Below are positions 16,475 to 26,492 of a stretch of DNA of 54,593 nucleotides, piece after piece. The notes under the pieces are model-generated. The model was not told where the DNA came from and ran no database searches. It was given only the letters and a program-made list of their open reading frames with translations. The stretch is from Bryobacterales bacterium. GTDB lineage: Bacteria; Acidobacteriota; Terriglobia; Bryobacterales; Bryobacteraceae. Position numbers and translations under genes: made by a program. The stretch is from the NCBI GenBank assembly GCA_020854055.1, contig JADZGD010000060.1, forward strand, positions 1 through 54,593. Reading direction: 5' to 3'. Within the stretch, counting starts at the first letter, position 1; each line of letters begins with the position of its first letter.

Positions 16475-16948
16475 TCAGGCCGGTTCGCCAGCGCGGGTGC
16501 GTGGGAATCCCACCACACTGACCTCCACCTCGATGCCATCACGGACACTTTGCGTCACCACACAGTAATCCTCAAACAGCTCCAGACACCGGAGCGCCCT
16601 TGATCTGTCCGCTTCGGCGATCGCCGGGTCGATCTGCACCGCAACCTTGACAATGCGCAAACGGCTTCGTTCGCCACGCGCAATCTGCGTCCGGACTTGG
16701 GTCCGGATCGGACCAATCTCCACCTTCGCCTTGCGGGCGCAGAACAGCAGGCTCGCGCTCAGGCAGTTGCCAACCGCCGCCGCCAGCGCGCGCGTGGCAT
16801 TCGGCCCCGCGTCCCGGCCGAGCGGGGCCGGTTCGTCAAGCAGCCACTCGGGATACTGGGGCTTATCAAATCGGACCTTGAACTCGTAATCATCCAATTG
16901 TTCCAGAGTAATGGTCACTTCTTCCACGGGTCCGGTTGTAGCGCTCAT
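16475..16948 (-). CDS. OsmC family peroxide-reductase-like protein
   Basis: A 157-residue OsmC/Ohr-fold protein. The first family cysteine is in AVGNCLSASLLFCARK (about residue 62) and the second in FEDYCVVTQSVRDG (about 132), the pair that reduces organic hydroperoxides. The N-terminal strand KVRFDKPQYPEWLLDEP with a conserved DEP resembles the YhfA/OsmC-like branch, not Ohr itself. ATG 16948 has GGAG 6 nt upstream, and the slightly longer in-frame start at 16993 is less likely. It is divergent from the BNR protein gene with 62 bases between the starts, so the two may share a control region. It is cytoplasmic, with a probable role in thiol or peroxide defence. Confidence 0.92.
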   Translation of the reverse strand: MSATTGPVEEVTITLEQLDDYEFKVRFDKPQYPEWLLDEPAPLGRDAGPNATRALAAAVGNCLSASLLFCARKAKVEIGPIRTQVRTQIARGERSRLRIVKVAVQIDPAIAEADRSRALRCLELFEDYCVVTQSVRDGIEVEVSVVGFPRTRAGEPA

Positions 16949-17010
16949 CGATTCTCCTTCGCCGGGCTGGCATTCTTCGCATAAAGGATACAATATTCTG
17001 CAAATAGCTC

Positions 17011-18180
17011 ATGAATCCAACCGCATTCCTTTCGGGCGGCAACCGCCGGATAACGAAGATAATCCAGCCGCTTTTGACAGTAGTCCTCATCGCGGCCGCT
17101 CAGGCGGCGGGTCCGGCGGTCGATCGGACCGTCCGCGTCTACTCGCAACCGGGGCGCTACGCGGGCTGGCCGGCCAATCACGGCATCTGGTCATGGGATA
17201 ACGAGATCCTGGTAGGCTTCAGCGGAGCCTATTTTAAGTGGCTCGGCCCTGACCGCCATCCCTACGATCGCGACCGCTCGGAGGAGCCCTATCTCGCCCG
17301 TAGTCTGGATGGCGGCAAAAGCTGGACCATCGAACCGGCGCCGGAACTCGCCACCCCGCGCGGCATGTACGCCCGGCCGGGCGCCTCGGTAGCAGCCACG
17401 GACCTCCCCGGGCCACTCAACTTCACCCACCCGGATTTCTGCATGACTCTGCGCATGGAGGACGCGCAGAAGGGCGAATCCTGGTTGTATTACTCTTACG
17501 ACCGCGGCAAATCCTGGCGCGGACCTTTCCGCTTCCCCTTGTTCGGCCAGAAAGCCATTATGGCGCGCACCGATTATCTTGCCGGCGGAAAGCACGATGC
17601 GCTGGTCTTTTTGACCGCGTCGAAATCCTCCGGCGCCGAAGGGCGTCCGTTGGTGGTACGAACCACGGACGGAGGGCTCCACTGGCGTTTTGTTGGGTGG
17701 ATCGCGCCCGATCCCGGAGCCGGCTTCACCATCATGCCGTCGTCGGTGCGCCTGTCCACGGGCCGGATCGTTACCGCCGTGCGCCATTTCGATCCGAACG
17801 CCGCCAGTCAGAATTCGATTGACCTCTATGGTTCGGATGATAACGGCGCAACCTGGCGCTCCGTCAGCCGCGCGGTGGCCCTCACCGGCGAAAAGGGAGG
17901 AAATCCACCCAGCCTCATCCGGCTGCGGGATGGGCGGTTGGCGTTAACCTATGGACCGCGCAATCCCCCTTACCGGATCTGTGCCCGTCTCAGCGCGGAC
18001 AACGGAGCCACATGGAGCCCGGAAATTGTGCTGCGCGACGGCGCCGCCTCCTGGGATATTGGTTACACGCGTAGCATCCAATGCCCGGACGGCAGGATCG
18101 TTACCCTATACTACTGGCCGCCGGGCGCCCGGAAGGAACGCACGCTCGAAGCGACCATCTGGTCGCCTGGCGAGCCCTGA
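17011..18180 (+). CDS. Secreted BNR-repeat sialidase-like protein
   Basis: A 389-residue protein. An N-terminal hydrophobic segment (about 16-33) is followed by Ala-x-Ala-type sites, consistent with secretion. At least five Asp-box (SxDxGxxW) repeats are visible: SLDGGKSWT, SYDRGKSWR, TTDGGLHWR, SDDNGATWR and SADNGATWS. These mark a six-bladed sialidase-type beta-propeller. The Arg triad and Asp acid/base of true sialidases cannot be confirmed by eye, so it could be a non-sialidase BNR glycosidase or binding protein. It is divergent from osmC-like and converges on the RraA-like gene with 18 bases between stops. It is probably involved in using host or plant glycans outside the cell. Confidence 0.85.
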   Translation: MNPTAFLSGGNRRITKIIQPLLTVVLIAAAQAAGPAVDRTVRVYSQPGRYAGWPANHGIWSWDNEILVGFSGAYFKWLGPDRHPYDRDRSEEPYLARSLDGGKSWTIEPAPELATPRGMYARPGASVAATDLPGPLNFTHPDFCMTLRMEDAQKGESWLYYSYDRGKSWRGPFRFPLFGQKAIMARTDYLAGGKHDALVFLTASKSSGAEGRPLVVRTTDGGLHWRFVGWIAPDPGAGFTIMPSSVRLSTGRIVTAVRHFDPNAASQNSIDLYGSDDNGATWRSVSRAVALTGEKGGNPPSLIRLRDGRLALTYGPRNPPYRICARLSADNGATWSPEIVLRDGAASWDIGYTRSIQCPDGRIVTLYYWPPGARKERTLEATIWSPGEP

Positions 18181-18198
18181 ATCGGCCGCCGGTCCGCT

Positions 18199-18903
18199 TC
18201 AGTACTGGGGCGAAATCAGAGCATCCAGTTTTTCCAGCATGTCCGGCGCCCCGCAAGCCGCCAGCATCGGCTTTTCACTCTGCTCCACCCGGTGCGCGGC
18301 CTCCATTACCTGTCGGGCCACCTGGTGCGGAATGACCACCGCGCCATGTTTGTCGGCATGAATCAGATCGCCCGGCTGCACGAGCATGCCAAACACTCTG
18401 ACCGGCAGGTTGAAGTCCTCCAGGTGCGCCCAGCCGTGAGAAACCTGCACTCCGGAAGCAAACAGATGGAAGTTCAAACGCTCGACTTCGTCAAGGTCGC
18501 GCACCGTGCCATTGGTGATCACGCCCTGGCTGCCCAGTGCCCGATGGATGCTCGCGTTGACCTCTCCCCAATAGGCTCCCGCGGGAATCTCACTGAGATC
18601 CTGTATCACGCTCAAACGCGGTGCGGGCGAACTTTGGACGTACTCCCAATACGCGCGGCGCGAAACCCGGCGGGGTTCCGCGGGCGGCTGGTTGGAGCGG
18701 ATTGCCGCGGTACAGGCGTAACCGGCCACCGCTCCCAAACCGGGAAACAGACATCGCCAGCCGGGGCCGGTAACTCCTTCCAGCCGGTCACGGAGATGAA
18801 AGGTCTCAATTGCATTGGCGATCGTTGGCGAGGAGATCCTCTTCAATTGCTCGATCTCTTCGGCCGAAAGCAGTTCGGGTGGGGAGGTGGTTGACCAGGT
18901 CAT
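18199..18903 (-). CDS. RraA-like aldolase/decarboxylase family protein
   Basis: A 234-residue member of the RraA / 4-hydroxy-4-methyl-2-oxoglutarate aldolase fold. The diagnostic stretch GSQGVITNGTVRDLDEVE carries the Arg-Asp pair used for substrate and divalent metal binding. SPTIANAIETF near the N terminus and GDLIHADKHGAVVIP near the C terminus also match. Family members either cleave or decarboxylate oxo-acids, or inhibit RNase E. In this sugar-catabolic context the enzyme role is likelier. The start is uncertain. ATG 18903 gives a family-like N terminus, while an in-frame ATG at 18969 would add 22 atypical residues. It sits 118 bases downstream of the aldehyde dehydrogenase, same strand, possibly co-transcribed. 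Confidence 0.82.
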   Translation of the reverse strand: MTWSTTSPPELLSAEEIEQLKRISSPTIANAIETFHLRDRLEGVTGPGWRCLFPGLGAVAGYACTAAIRSNQPPAEPRRVSRRAYWEYVQSSPAPRLSVIQDLSEIPAGAYWGEVNASIHRALGSQGVITNGTVRDLDEVERLNFHLFASGVQVSHGWAHLEDFNLPVRVFGMLVQPGDLIHADKHGAVVIPHQVARQVMEAAHRVEQSEKPMLAACGAPDMLEKLDALISPQY

Positions 18904-19021
18904 GTTGATATCGAAAGTCTGATTATCCGAGCGCCGGCCGGACACCGGCCCGACAGGCGGAAAGGCCATTATATCGGGATGGACCGGCGGCGGGATTTCA
19001 GCCGTCGAACGCGAGCGGCGC

Positions 19022-20530
19022 TCACCCCGTCGGCCGAACGATGGACTGCGAACGCAGATAGTCGAACAGCGTGGAGGGTGCGTTCACGCCGCCTCCGAAC
19101 CCGCTCAAGTTAGTGCCCCCGTACGGTACGCCCTGTGGAAAGAGGTTATGGGCGTTGATCCAGCCGTTGCCGGCCACCAGGCTTTCGGCCACCCGCCGCG
19201 CGCGCTCCAGGTCGTTGCTCCAGACACTATTTGCTAAACCGTAGGCCGAGCGGTTCACCAGTTCCACCGCCTGCTCTTCCGTGCGGAATGGCATCAGGTA
19301 GGCGACCGGCCCAAAGATCTCTTCGCGCGCGCAAATGTTGTCCGGCTCGCCAGTCAACAGCGCCGGCTTGACATAGAAACCGCCCGGGCTCCCGCTGACA
19401 TCAGCCGCGCCTCCCGCCATCAGCGCCGACGCCCCTTCTTTCCGCCCTTTCTCGATGTAGCCGAGCACCCGCCGCTGCTGCTTTTGGCTGACCACCGGCC
19501 CCATCCCGGTATCCTGCGCCAGCCCGTGACCGATGCGGACAGAATTCAGATAGCCGATGGAGCGATTGACGAACTCGTCCCAGATGGACTCATGCACCAG
19601 CCATCGCGTCGCCGTGCAGCAGACCTGCCCGGTGTTGAGCGTAATAGCGCCGGCCAGCGCCCGTGCCGTCCGGTCGACGTCGATATCGTCAAACAGAACC
19701 GCCGCGCCCTTGCCACCAAGTTCCAACTTCACCGGCACCAGGTTCGCGCCGCAACTCGCGGCGACCTTCCGGCCCACTTCGGGCGAGCCGGTGAAACCCA
19801 TCCGGTTGATGCCGGGGTGTGCGGCCAGCGCCGCGCCGGCAGTCTCACCAAAGCCCGGAACTACGTTGACCACGCCGTCCGGCACGCCGGCTTCCTGCAT
19901 CAACTTCGTCACGTAAAGCGTCGACAGCGGAGTGTCCTCCGCGGGCTTTACCACCACCGTGCAACCGGCCGCCAGTGACGGCCCCAGGCTCCAACCCAGC
20001 AGCAGGAACGGGAAGTTCCACGGGATGATGAACGCAGCCACACCCGCCGGGAAGAGCGCCGAGTATGCCTCATGCCCCTTCACCGCAATCGGTTCCCGCT
20101 GGCGGATATTCACCGAAAGGTCCGCATAGTAGCGGAGCGTCGCCGAAAAGCTGGGTATATCCCCACCGATCGCCTGTGCGTAGGGCTTTCCCACGTCAAG
20201 CGATTCCAACTCGGCCAGAATGGCGGCATTCTTATCCACCAGGTCGGCCAGACGATGCAGAATCACCGCCCGGTCGTTCGCCCTCATGCGCGGCCAACCG
20301 CTGGTCCGCAGGGCATGACGAGCTGCGGTTACGGCGTGGTCGATATCCTCGGCCGTGCCTGAGGCGACCTGCGCCAGCTCCTCACCGGTTCCCGGATCGC
20401 GAGTGGTAAACGTCTCGTGGTGAGCCGCATCCACCCACTGGCCTCCAATGAACATCTTCACCGGAGTCGAAAGAAAGGCTACAACCTCGGGGTTGAGCCT
20501 TGAAACGAGCAGTTGCGAGGTAGTGGACAT
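19022..20530 (-). CDS. Aldehyde dehydrogenase family protein
   Basis: A 502-residue NAD(P)-dependent aldehyde dehydrogenase. The catalytic Cys lies in NTGQVCCTATRW (about residue 300), with the general-base Glu in VKLELGGKGA and the cofactor-contacting FTGSPEVGRKVA just before. The oxyanion-type Asn is in IIPWNFPFLL, and EEIFGPVAYLMPF is also intact. ATG 20530 has GGAG 7 nt upstream, and an in-frame ATG 11 codons earlier is less likely. The sequence is near betaine-aldehyde/gamma-aminobutyraldehyde-type ALDHs, but the substrate cannot be named. It is followed by the RraA-like gene on the same strand. An aldehyde oxidation next to an oxo-acid aldolase suggests a small catabolic unit. Confidence 0.94.
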   Translation of the reverse strand: MSTTSQLLVSRLNPEVVAFLSTPVKMFIGGQWVDAAHHETFTTRDPGTGEELAQVASGTAEDIDHAVTAARHALRTSGWPRMRANDRAVILHRLADLVDKNAAILAELESLDVGKPYAQAIGGDIPSFSATLRYYADLSVNIRQREPIAVKGHEAYSALFPAGVAAFIIPWNFPFLLLGWSLGPSLAAGCTVVVKPAEDTPLSTLYVTKLMQEAGVPDGVVNVVPGFGETAGAALAAHPGINRMGFTGSPEVGRKVAASCGANLVPVKLELGGKGAAVLFDDIDVDRTARALAGAITLNTGQVCCTATRWLVHESIWDEFVNRSIGYLNSVRIGHGLAQDTGMGPVVSQKQQRRVLGYIEKGRKEGASALMAGGAADVSGSPGGFYVKPALLTGEPDNICAREEIFGPVAYLMPFRTEEQAVELVNRSAYGLANSVWSNDLERARRVAESLVAGNGWINAHNLFPQGVPYGGTNLSGFGGGVNAPSTLFDYLRSQSIVRPTG

Positions 20531-20583
20531 ATCTGCACTCCAGAACGTAAGGACTCGACTCAAATCCTCTCACAACCTGGAGT

Positions 20584-20602
20584 CGGCCGGCGTGGCCGGC
20601 CG
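20584..20602 (-). terminator. Hairpin after the DUF4832 gene
   Basis: A perfect 8-bp stem (CGGCCGGC, 20584-20591, with 20595-20602) and 3-nt loop, 22 bases past the stop at 20625 on the minus strand. It is GC-only with no T-tract, so it is a terminator-like structure of uncertain strength. Confidence 0.4.
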
Positions 20603-20624
20603 TCTGCTCACGCCCAAAGGATTT

Positions 20625-22025
20625 TCAGGGCTGTTTGACGCGAATACGGCCCATCGGATACCAACCGTCAGGCTGAACTCCGGCGATCGCCAGTTTGATC
20701 GCCGGATTACCGGTTGCCGGATCCAACAGCGCCAATTGCAGTTCGTACTCGCCCGCCGCCAGATCTCCCGGGATGAAGACCGCCCCGTCATAAAGGTTGT
20801 CACCCGGCAGCCAGGTCCGGATATCGGCGCCGGTTGGCAGCAGAACCGTCCGCGAGCCGGCTTTGAGCCGCAGCGCCAGCGGGAACGGGCGGTAACAGGG
20901 CGCCACGCCTTTGTTCTCCCACCAGGTGGTGAAGGAGAGTTTTCCGAGCGGTGTCACTTCTTCGGGATAGGTGAACTTCCTTAACACGAAGCGATAGCCC
21001 ATCTTCTTCAGCCAGCGGTTCACCGGGGGCCACCATTTTTCCGGCACCGGCGACGACTTGGCGTTAAAGGACGAGATATGCCACTTCAGGGACTGGTCGA
21101 TGATGTAGTTCACATCCCAGCCTTTGTCCATCCAGTGCTGCATCACCCAGCAGACCTCCAGCGACACCGGCGCCTTCTTCCAGGCATCGCGCATGCCGAA
21201 ATTGATGATTCCCTGCGGGTACATGTCCTGCATGTGCGACCACTTCAGGTTGGAGAATCCGCCCATATCGCCGAGGCAATCGACGCGCCAACCCACCGGC
21301 TTGCGGGAAAGTCCGTACTTGTTGGTCTTTTCGTCGGTCAGCATCATCACCAGCGGCGTCGTATGAAACGAATCGATGTAGCTGTCCACCAGCGCGCGGC
21401 GGGTGGCATCTGTCAGATCGGCCGAGCCCGCTCCCTCTCCCCAGGCGCCGACAATCGAAAGATCAACGCTCTCCAGGTACGGGTTGCCGTCATAGCGGCG
21501 TCCCAGTTCCCCAATCATGCGGGTAAAGTATTTCACATAGCGCGGGTCTTCGGGATTGGTGCGCCATTTGGCAATCGCCGTCCGGCCCAGTTCGGGTCCC
21601 ATCATCGCCCGGTACCAATCCGGCACGTCGTTATCCTTGGTGGTGCCGTAGGGCGCGATACGCAGCATCAGCGTCTGCTTGCGATCGGCCGCCGTACGCA
21701 GGGCGGTGTCGATCAGATCCCAGCGGTAGTGGCCGTCTTCCGGCTCGATGAACTTCCAGTAGATGCGGAAGTAGGCGATCGAGGTCATCGGAAAATCTTT
21801 GTTTTCGAGCGAACCATGAAACGGCTGGTAGACGATCGGGAAGCCTTCGGTCCACTTCAGCCCCTGGTTCAGCGCGTCACCGTTGAAGCGCTGGAAGGTC
21901 ATAAAGCCGATGCCGGGATTGACCAGTACATCGTCGATCTCCACCGGCCGTACAATCACCGGTGATTGCGCCAAAGCCGCCAGCGAAGCCAGCAGCAAGC
22001 AGACAGGAACCGTTGCCAATCGCAT
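20625..22025 (-). CDS. Secreted DUF4832-type glycosidase-like protein
   Basis: A 466-residue protein with a signal peptide (MRLATVPVCLLLASLAALAQ). A TIM-barrel-like segment (about 40-330) shows features of GH42/GH-A-like barrels: GIGFMTFQRF, SIAYFRIYWKFIEPEDG and VDLSIVGAWGEG. The Glu in GAWGEG is a candidate catalytic residue. The C-terminal beta domain (about 345-466) matches DUF4832, with LSFTTWWENKGVAPCYRPF. The family is frequent in soil Acidobacteria, Bacteroidetes and Planctomycetes, but no reaction is established. It is upstream of the aldehyde dehydrogenase on the same strand and divergent from the hybrid kinase gene with 109 bases between starts. Confidence 0.82.
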   Translation of the reverse strand: MRLATVPVCLLLASLAALAQSPVIVRPVEIDDVLVNPGIGFMTFQRFNGDALNQGLKWTEGFPIVYQPFHGSLENKDFPMTSIAYFRIYWKFIEPEDGHYRWDLIDTALRTAADRKQTLMLRIAPYGTTKDNDVPDWYRAMMGPELGRTAIAKWRTNPEDPRYVKYFTRMIGELGRRYDGNPYLESVDLSIVGAWGEGAGSADLTDATRRALVDSYIDSFHTTPLVMMLTDEKTNKYGLSRKPVGWRVDCLGDMGGFSNLKWSHMQDMYPQGIINFGMRDAWKKAPVSLEVCWVMQHWMDKGWDVNYIIDQSLKWHISSFNAKSSPVPEKWWPPVNRWLKKMGYRFVLRKFTYPEEVTPLGKLSFTTWWENKGVAPCYRPFPLALRLKAGSRTVLLPTGADIRTWLPGDNLYDGAVFIPGDLAAGEYELQLALLDPATGNPAIKLAIAGVQPDGWYPMGRIRVKQP

Positions 22026-22134
22026 GTTCGTCCTCTATTGTAGCCGCCTGTCTCCGGTGAACCTTCCCTCCGGCCGGGCCAAAAGGAAACTTGCTATATT
22101 CGTTGTATCTGACGTTCGCTGGTCGAACAGAACC

Positions 22135-24063
22135 ATGAAGGTACTGCTGGTCGAGGATAACCGGGCGGACGCTGTTCTCCTCCGCGAGACACTGGCCGAC
22201 ACACGCGACAAACCCGTCGAATTAGTCCACGTTGAGCAACTGAAGACAGCTCTGGAACGGCTGGCCACCGAGTCATTCGACATTGTCCTGCTGGATCTCT
22301 CTCTGCCCGATGCCGACGGCATGGAGACCATCACCCGTACCCAGAAGGAGCATCCCGAACTGCCGCTGGTGGTGCTGACTGGTCTGGACGACGAAGCCAC
22401 CGCGGTGAAAGCGGTGCGGCATGGCGCCCAGGACTACCTGGTCAAAGGCCGTGGTGACGGCCACCTGATTCTCCGCGCCATGCGCTATGCCGTGGAGCGC
22501 AAACGTTCCGAAGAGGCGTTGCGGGAAGCCAATGAAAAGCTCCAGGCAGTGATCGACACCGCGCCGGTCGCCATCTACACCATGGACTTCGAGGCCCGCA
22601 TCACGGGTTGGAACGCCGCCGCGCAAAGAATGTTCCAGTTCACCGAAAACGAAGTTCTGGGTCAGCTTCTGCCCAACGTTCTCCAGGACGACCGCGAACA
22701 GACTCTCGCGGCTTATCAGCGCGTGCTGGCCGGAGAGGATCTTCGCGGCGTCGGGGCGAGGCGTCGCCGCAAAGACGGCAAGGTGATTTATGTCAACATG
22801 TGGACCGCCCTGCTCCGCGACGCCGGCGGCAAGGTCAACGGGTTCCTGGCCGCGGTCACCGACGTCACCGAGCGGAAGCAACTGGAGGAGCAGCTCCGCC
22901 AATCCCAGCGCATGGAAGCCGTGGGCCGGCTGGCGGGTGGCGTGGCCCACGATTTTAACAACCTGCTGACCATCATCACCGGCTATAGCGACATGTTGCT
23001 GAATAAGATGCCGGAACCTGAACCCCTCCGCCGCAACGTGGAAGAGATCAAAAAGGCCTCCGGCCGCGCCGCCTCCTTAACGAACCAGCTCCTGGCCTTC
23101 AGCCGCCGGCAGGTCCTGCAGGCAAAGGTAATCGACCTCAACGAGATTGTCGCGGACATGAACAAGATGTTGCGGCGTCTGATCCCGGAGAGTATTGAAC
23201 TGGTGGTGAACCTCGAACCCCAACTAGGCCATATCAAGGCCGATCCCGGCCAGATCGAACAGGTCATCGTCAACCTCGCCGTGAATGCCCGTGAAGCGAT
23301 GCCCCAGGGCGGCAAGCTGATTATCGAAACCGCCAACCGGGAACTGGACGAGCACTACTGCCGGCGGCACATGAGCGTGAAGCCGGGCAGCTACGTCATG
23401 CTCTCGGTCAGCGACACCGGGGCAGGCATGGCGCCGGACGTTCAGGAACACATCTTCGAACCCTTTTTTACCACCAAGACGGGCAAAGGCACGGGACTCG
23501 GCTTGTCCACCGTATACGGCATCGTCAAACAGAGCGCCGGCGAGATCTGGGTATACTCCGAACCATCGCTTGGAAGCAGCTTCAAGATTTACCTTCCGCG
23601 GGTGCAGGCGGCAGCCGAGCGGGCCGAAACCGCCGTCCAGCCACCCACCCCGGCCAGCGGGCGCGAAACCATCTTACTGGTGGAGGACGAGGAGACAGTG
23701 CGTATGCTGGTGCGTGAGATTCTGCAAAGCAACGGCTACTCCGTACTGGAGGCAAAAAACGGCGCCGAAGGGCTCGCACTGGCCGGCCGTTACAACGGCA
23801 AAATCGATCTGCTGCTGACCGATGTCGTCATGCCGCAGATGAGCGGGCGCGAGCTTGCCGAAAAGCTCTGTCCCTTACGGCCCGGCACCCGGATCCTGTT
23901 CATGTCGGGATACACCGACGACGCGGTAGTAGCCAACGGATCGGTGGCGCCGGGTTCAGCGTTCATTCAAAAGCCGTTTAGTCCGGACGCGCTGGCGCGA
24001 AAGCTGCGGATGCTGCTCGACCGTCAACGCCAAAAGCAACCCGGACGCGGTATCCGCAACTGA
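22135..24063 (+). CDS. Hybrid histidine kinase, REC-PAS-HisKA-HATPase-REC
   Basis: A 642-residue soluble sensor kinase. It opens with a receiver domain (about 1-120; LLVEDN, phospho-Asp at Asp54 in VLLDLSLPD, Lys in DYLVKG). A PAS domain (about 135-245) precedes HisKA with the phospho-His in [11 protein letters not shown] (His272). The HATPase has its N box [11 protein letters not shown]1 box DTGAGMAP and G2 box [11 protein letters not shown] second receiver (about 522-635; LLVEDE, Asp in LLTDVVMP) ends the protein. There is no membrane segment. It probably takes phosphate from another kinase through its first REC and passes it on. ATG 22135 starts directly at the receiver fold; the upstream in-frame extension is not protein-like. 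It leads a same-strand run to msrA. Confidence 0.95.
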   Translation: MKVLLVEDNRADAVLLRETLADTRDKPVELVHVEQLKTALERLATESFDIVLLDLSLPDADGMETITRTQKEHPELPLVVLTGLDDEATAVKAVRHGAQDYLVKGRGDGHLILRAMRYAVERKRSEEALREANEKLQAVIDTAPVAIYTMDFEARITGWNAAAQRMFQFTENEVLGQLLPNVLQDDREQTLAAYQRVLAGEDLRGVGARRRRKDGKVIYVNMWTALLRDAGGKVNGFLAAVTDVTERKQLEEQLRQSQRMEAVGRLAGGVAHDFNNLLTIITGYSDMLLNKMPEPEPLRRNVEEIKKASGRAASLTNQLLAFSRRQVLQAKVIDLNEIVADMNKMLRRLIPESIELVVNLEPQLGHIKADPGQIEQVIVNLAVNAREAMPQGGKLIIETANRELDEHYCRRHMSVKPGSYVMLSVSDTGAGMAPDVQEHIFEPFFTTKTGKGTGLGLSTVYGIVKQSAGEIWVYSEPSLGSSFKIYLPRVQAAAERAETAVQPPTPASGRETILLVEDEETVRMLVREILQSNGYSVLEAKNGAEGLALAGRYNGKIDLLLTDVVMPQMSGRELAEKLCPLRPGTRILFMSGYTDDAVVANGSVAPGSAFIQKPFSPDALARKLRMLLDRQRQKQPGRGIRN

Positions 24064-24078
24064 CCGGAACGGGAAAGA

Positions 24079-25539
24079 TTGACTTCGGCGCCTGGAACCC
24101 GCGGATTGGAACGCGAAAGCCGAGCCCGGAACCTGGAACGTCTCCGGACCGAACCACTCGACGTGCTGCTTCTGGGCGGCGGCATCAATGGAGCTGGTAC
24201 GGCCCGGGATCTGGCGCTGCGGGCGCACGCGGCATCGCACCCGCTGCGGATCGGCCTGTTGGAGCGTGGCCGGTTTGCCTCCGGTGCCAGCGGCCGCAAT
24301 TCCCATCTCATCCACGGCGGCCTGCGCTATCTGAAATACCTGCAATTGAATCTGGTGCGCGAAGCTCTGCGGGAACGGGCGGTGCTGCTCCGCATCGCGC
24401 CACACCTGGTCCGGCCGCTCGCCTTTCTGCTTCCGTTTGAACACTCCCTCGACCGGCTGCGTTACGCCGCCGGGCTCTCTTTGTACGGCCTGTTTGCGCG
24501 CGGCAGCGCCCTCGGGCGGCACCGTATGCTACCGGCCCCCGAAGCCCTCCGCATCGAGCCTGCGCTGGGCCTGGCCGGCCTGCGGGGCGGCGCGGAGTTT
24601 CATGACTGCACGGTGGATGCCGTGGCGATGGTGCTAGCCAATCTTGAAGATGCCGCAACTCACGGCGTGGCGATCGCCAACCATTGCCAGGCCCTGTCAT
24701 GGCGCCGGGATCACGACGGTTGGATCGTCGATGCTGAGGACCATATCGGAGGCCGCCGCTTCGCGATTCGCGCCCGCAAGCTGGTTGACGCCACCGGCGC
24801 CTGGATGCGCGGCGCCGGTCTGCGCCTGGTGCGGGGCTCGCACCTGGTGTACCCCCGTTTCCTCCAGGGAGATCACGCGGTCTGCTGGTTCGATGAGCGG
24901 GGCCGGATCCTCTTCTTTTTGCCCTGGGGCCGCGAACGCGAATTGACCTTGGTGGGCACCACCGAAGTGGACCATGACGAGGGTCCTGACAAGGTGGCTA
25001 TGTCCCACGCCGAAGCCGCTTATCTCAAGGGCGCGGTCGCCCGGGTCTTCCCGTCGGCCGGAGTCCGCCCGGTAGGCTGTTTCAGCGCGCTCAGACCTCT
25101 GGTTGCGGCCCGCTCGGGCAGCGCCAGCGCCGCTTCCAGACGCCACCACATCGGTAATACCCCACAGGGCGTGCTACAGATCTCCGGAGGTAAGTTCACC
25201 ACGTACCGCCTAATGAGCGAGCAGGCCGCCGATCAGGTGGCCGCCGAAATCGCGCCACCCCTCGAAGGAATTCATCTCACCGCGGCGCAGCCGCTGCCCG
25301 GCTCGAATCCAGCCGCAGGCGACTGGATCGCCGGCGCCATCGACCATCAGATGGCCCAGCGGCTGGAAGATCTCCTTTTCGTTGCCGGCTGCTCCGGCTA
25401 CGAGCGGCCCTGGTCGCGGCCGGACCTGGAAGAATTAGCCCTGGCGATGGGGGCGCGGCTGGGGTGGGACAATAGGCGAATGGAGGATGAGATCACCCGG
25501 ATCGAACAACAGATTTGCCGCCCGGAGCCGGTCCCGTGA
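24079..25539 (+). CDS. glpD: FAD-dependent glycerol-3-phosphate dehydrogenase-like protein
   Basis: A 486-residue GlpD/GlpA-family flavoprotein that oxidises sn-glycerol-3-phosphate to dihydroxyacetone phosphate, passing electrons to quinone. The FAD loop is LLGGGINGAGTARDL (about 31-45), and SGRNSHLIHGGLRYL is the family signature. LVGTTEVDHDE and LQISGGKFTTYR are typical C-terminal motifs. TTG 24079 is preceded by GGGAAAG; an in-frame TTG nine codons later is an alternative. The gap to the kinase gene is 15 bases, and its TGA overlaps the GTG start of the next gene, so it is likely part of one transcript. I see no glpF or glpK near it. Confidence 0.88.
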   Translation: MTSAPGTRGLERESRARNLERLRTEPLDVLLLGGGINGAGTARDLALRAHAASHPLRIGLLERGRFASGASGRNSHLIHGGLRYLKYLQLNLVREALRERAVLLRIAPHLVRPLAFLLPFEHSLDRLRYAAGLSLYGLFARGSALGRHRMLPAPEALRIEPALGLAGLRGGAEFHDCTVDAVAMVLANLEDAATHGVAIANHCQALSWRRDHDGWIVDAEDHIGGRRFAIRARKLVDATGAWMRGAGLRLVRGSHLVYPRFLQGDHAVCWFDERGRILFFLPWGRERELTLVGTTEVDHDEGPDKVAMSHAEAAYLKGAVARVFPSAGVRPVGCFSALRPLVAARSGSASAASRRHHIGNTPQGVLQISGGKFTTYRLMSEQAADQVAAEIAPPLEGIHLTAAQPLPGSNPAAGDWIAGAIDHQMAQRLEDLLFVAGCSGYERPWSRPDLEELALAMGARLGWDNRRMEDEITRIEQQICRPEPVP

Positions 25540-26435
25540 GCCCTCGCTCCAGGCGCTCGGCAATCGCTACCGCCTGGGTGCGGTTTGTCATTCTGCTGAA
25601 ACGCTCGGCCATCGCCGCTTATCGGGATAATGCGCTCGGAATCGCCAAGGGCGCGGCTTACTCCGGCCTGCTCTCTTTCTTTCCGGTATCTACCACCCTG
25701 GCAGCCATCCTCACCCAGGTGCGGGCCAACGCCCTGCGCCACTCGCTGGCCCACCTGCTGGAGAAGTTCATGCCGCCCGAGATTGCCCCCTTGATTGTGG
25801 ATCGTTTTGTCGCCCGCGGCGAAAGACCTGTCTATCTGCTGGTGGGCGCCAGCCTGATCTCCCTATGGGGGGCATCGGGATTAACCACCAGCCTGATGGA
25901 CGGCTTCCAGGCCGCATACCGTGTGCAGCGCCAACGGGGAATAGTCCAGCAACGGCTGGTAGCCATGCTGCTGGTCTTCGCTGCCGTCATCCCCGCCGTG
26001 GGCGCTTCGGCGCTGATCCTGTTCGGTGGAAGAGTGGAGCAATTTGTACTGGCGCACCTGGGCGTCGTAACGGCTGGAGAGACGATCCGCACCAGCGTAG
26101 TGGTAATCAGCCGCCTGATCCGCACCTTTATCGCGTTGGGGGCAATCGTGCTGGTAACGGCGATGATGTACCACTACGGCCCCGACCGGCGCCGCCAGTT
26201 CCGCGAGACCTGGGCCGGAGCGTTGCTCGCTACCGCCCTCTGGTGGCTGGCCACTACTGGATTCGCGTGGTATGTGCGCAACATCGCCGACTACAGTGTC
26301 ATGTACGGATCCGTGGGCGCTGTCATTGCGCTGCTGATCTGGATCTACCTGCTGGCGATCATCGCCCTGTTCGGTTGCGAGTTCAACGCCGAGATTGCCC
26401 GCCTTAAGGAACGCTTCCCGCACCAGGCTGGTTGA
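25536..26435 (+). CDS. YihY/BrkB family inner-membrane protein
   Basis: A 299-residue membrane protein of the YihY (formerly 'ribonuclease BN'/BrkB) family. It has about six membrane helices. Motifs include GAAYSGLLSFFPVS (helix 1), SLWGASGLTTSLMDGFQAAYRV, and the final pair SVMYGSVGAVIALLIW and LFGCEFNAEI. The family's transport or structural role is not settled; it is not a ribonuclease. GTG 25536 overlaps the glpD TGA (GTGA) and has GGAG 8 nt upstream, so it is translationally coupled to the GlpD-like gene. An N-terminal extension on an upstream ATG would lie inside glpD and is not needed. Confidence 0.93.
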   Translation: MSPRSRRSAIATAWVRFVILLKRSAIAAYRDNALGIAKGAAYSGLLSFFPVSTTLAAILTQVRANALRHSLAHLLEKFMPPEIAPLIVDRFVARGERPVYLLVGASLISLWGASGLTTSLMDGFQAAYRVQRQRGIVQQRLVAMLLVFAAVIPAVGASALILFGGRVEQFVLAHLGVVTAGETIRTSVVVISRLIRTFIALGAIVLVTAMMYHYGPDRRRQFRETWAGALLATALWWLATTGFAWYVRNIADYSVMYGSVGAVIALLIWIYLLAIIALFGCEFNAEIARLKERFPHQAG

Positions 26436-26492
26436 CCCCGCTCTGGGGCCTCTATTTGCTTGTCATGTACCGGTGGGAGGACACTGGGGTCA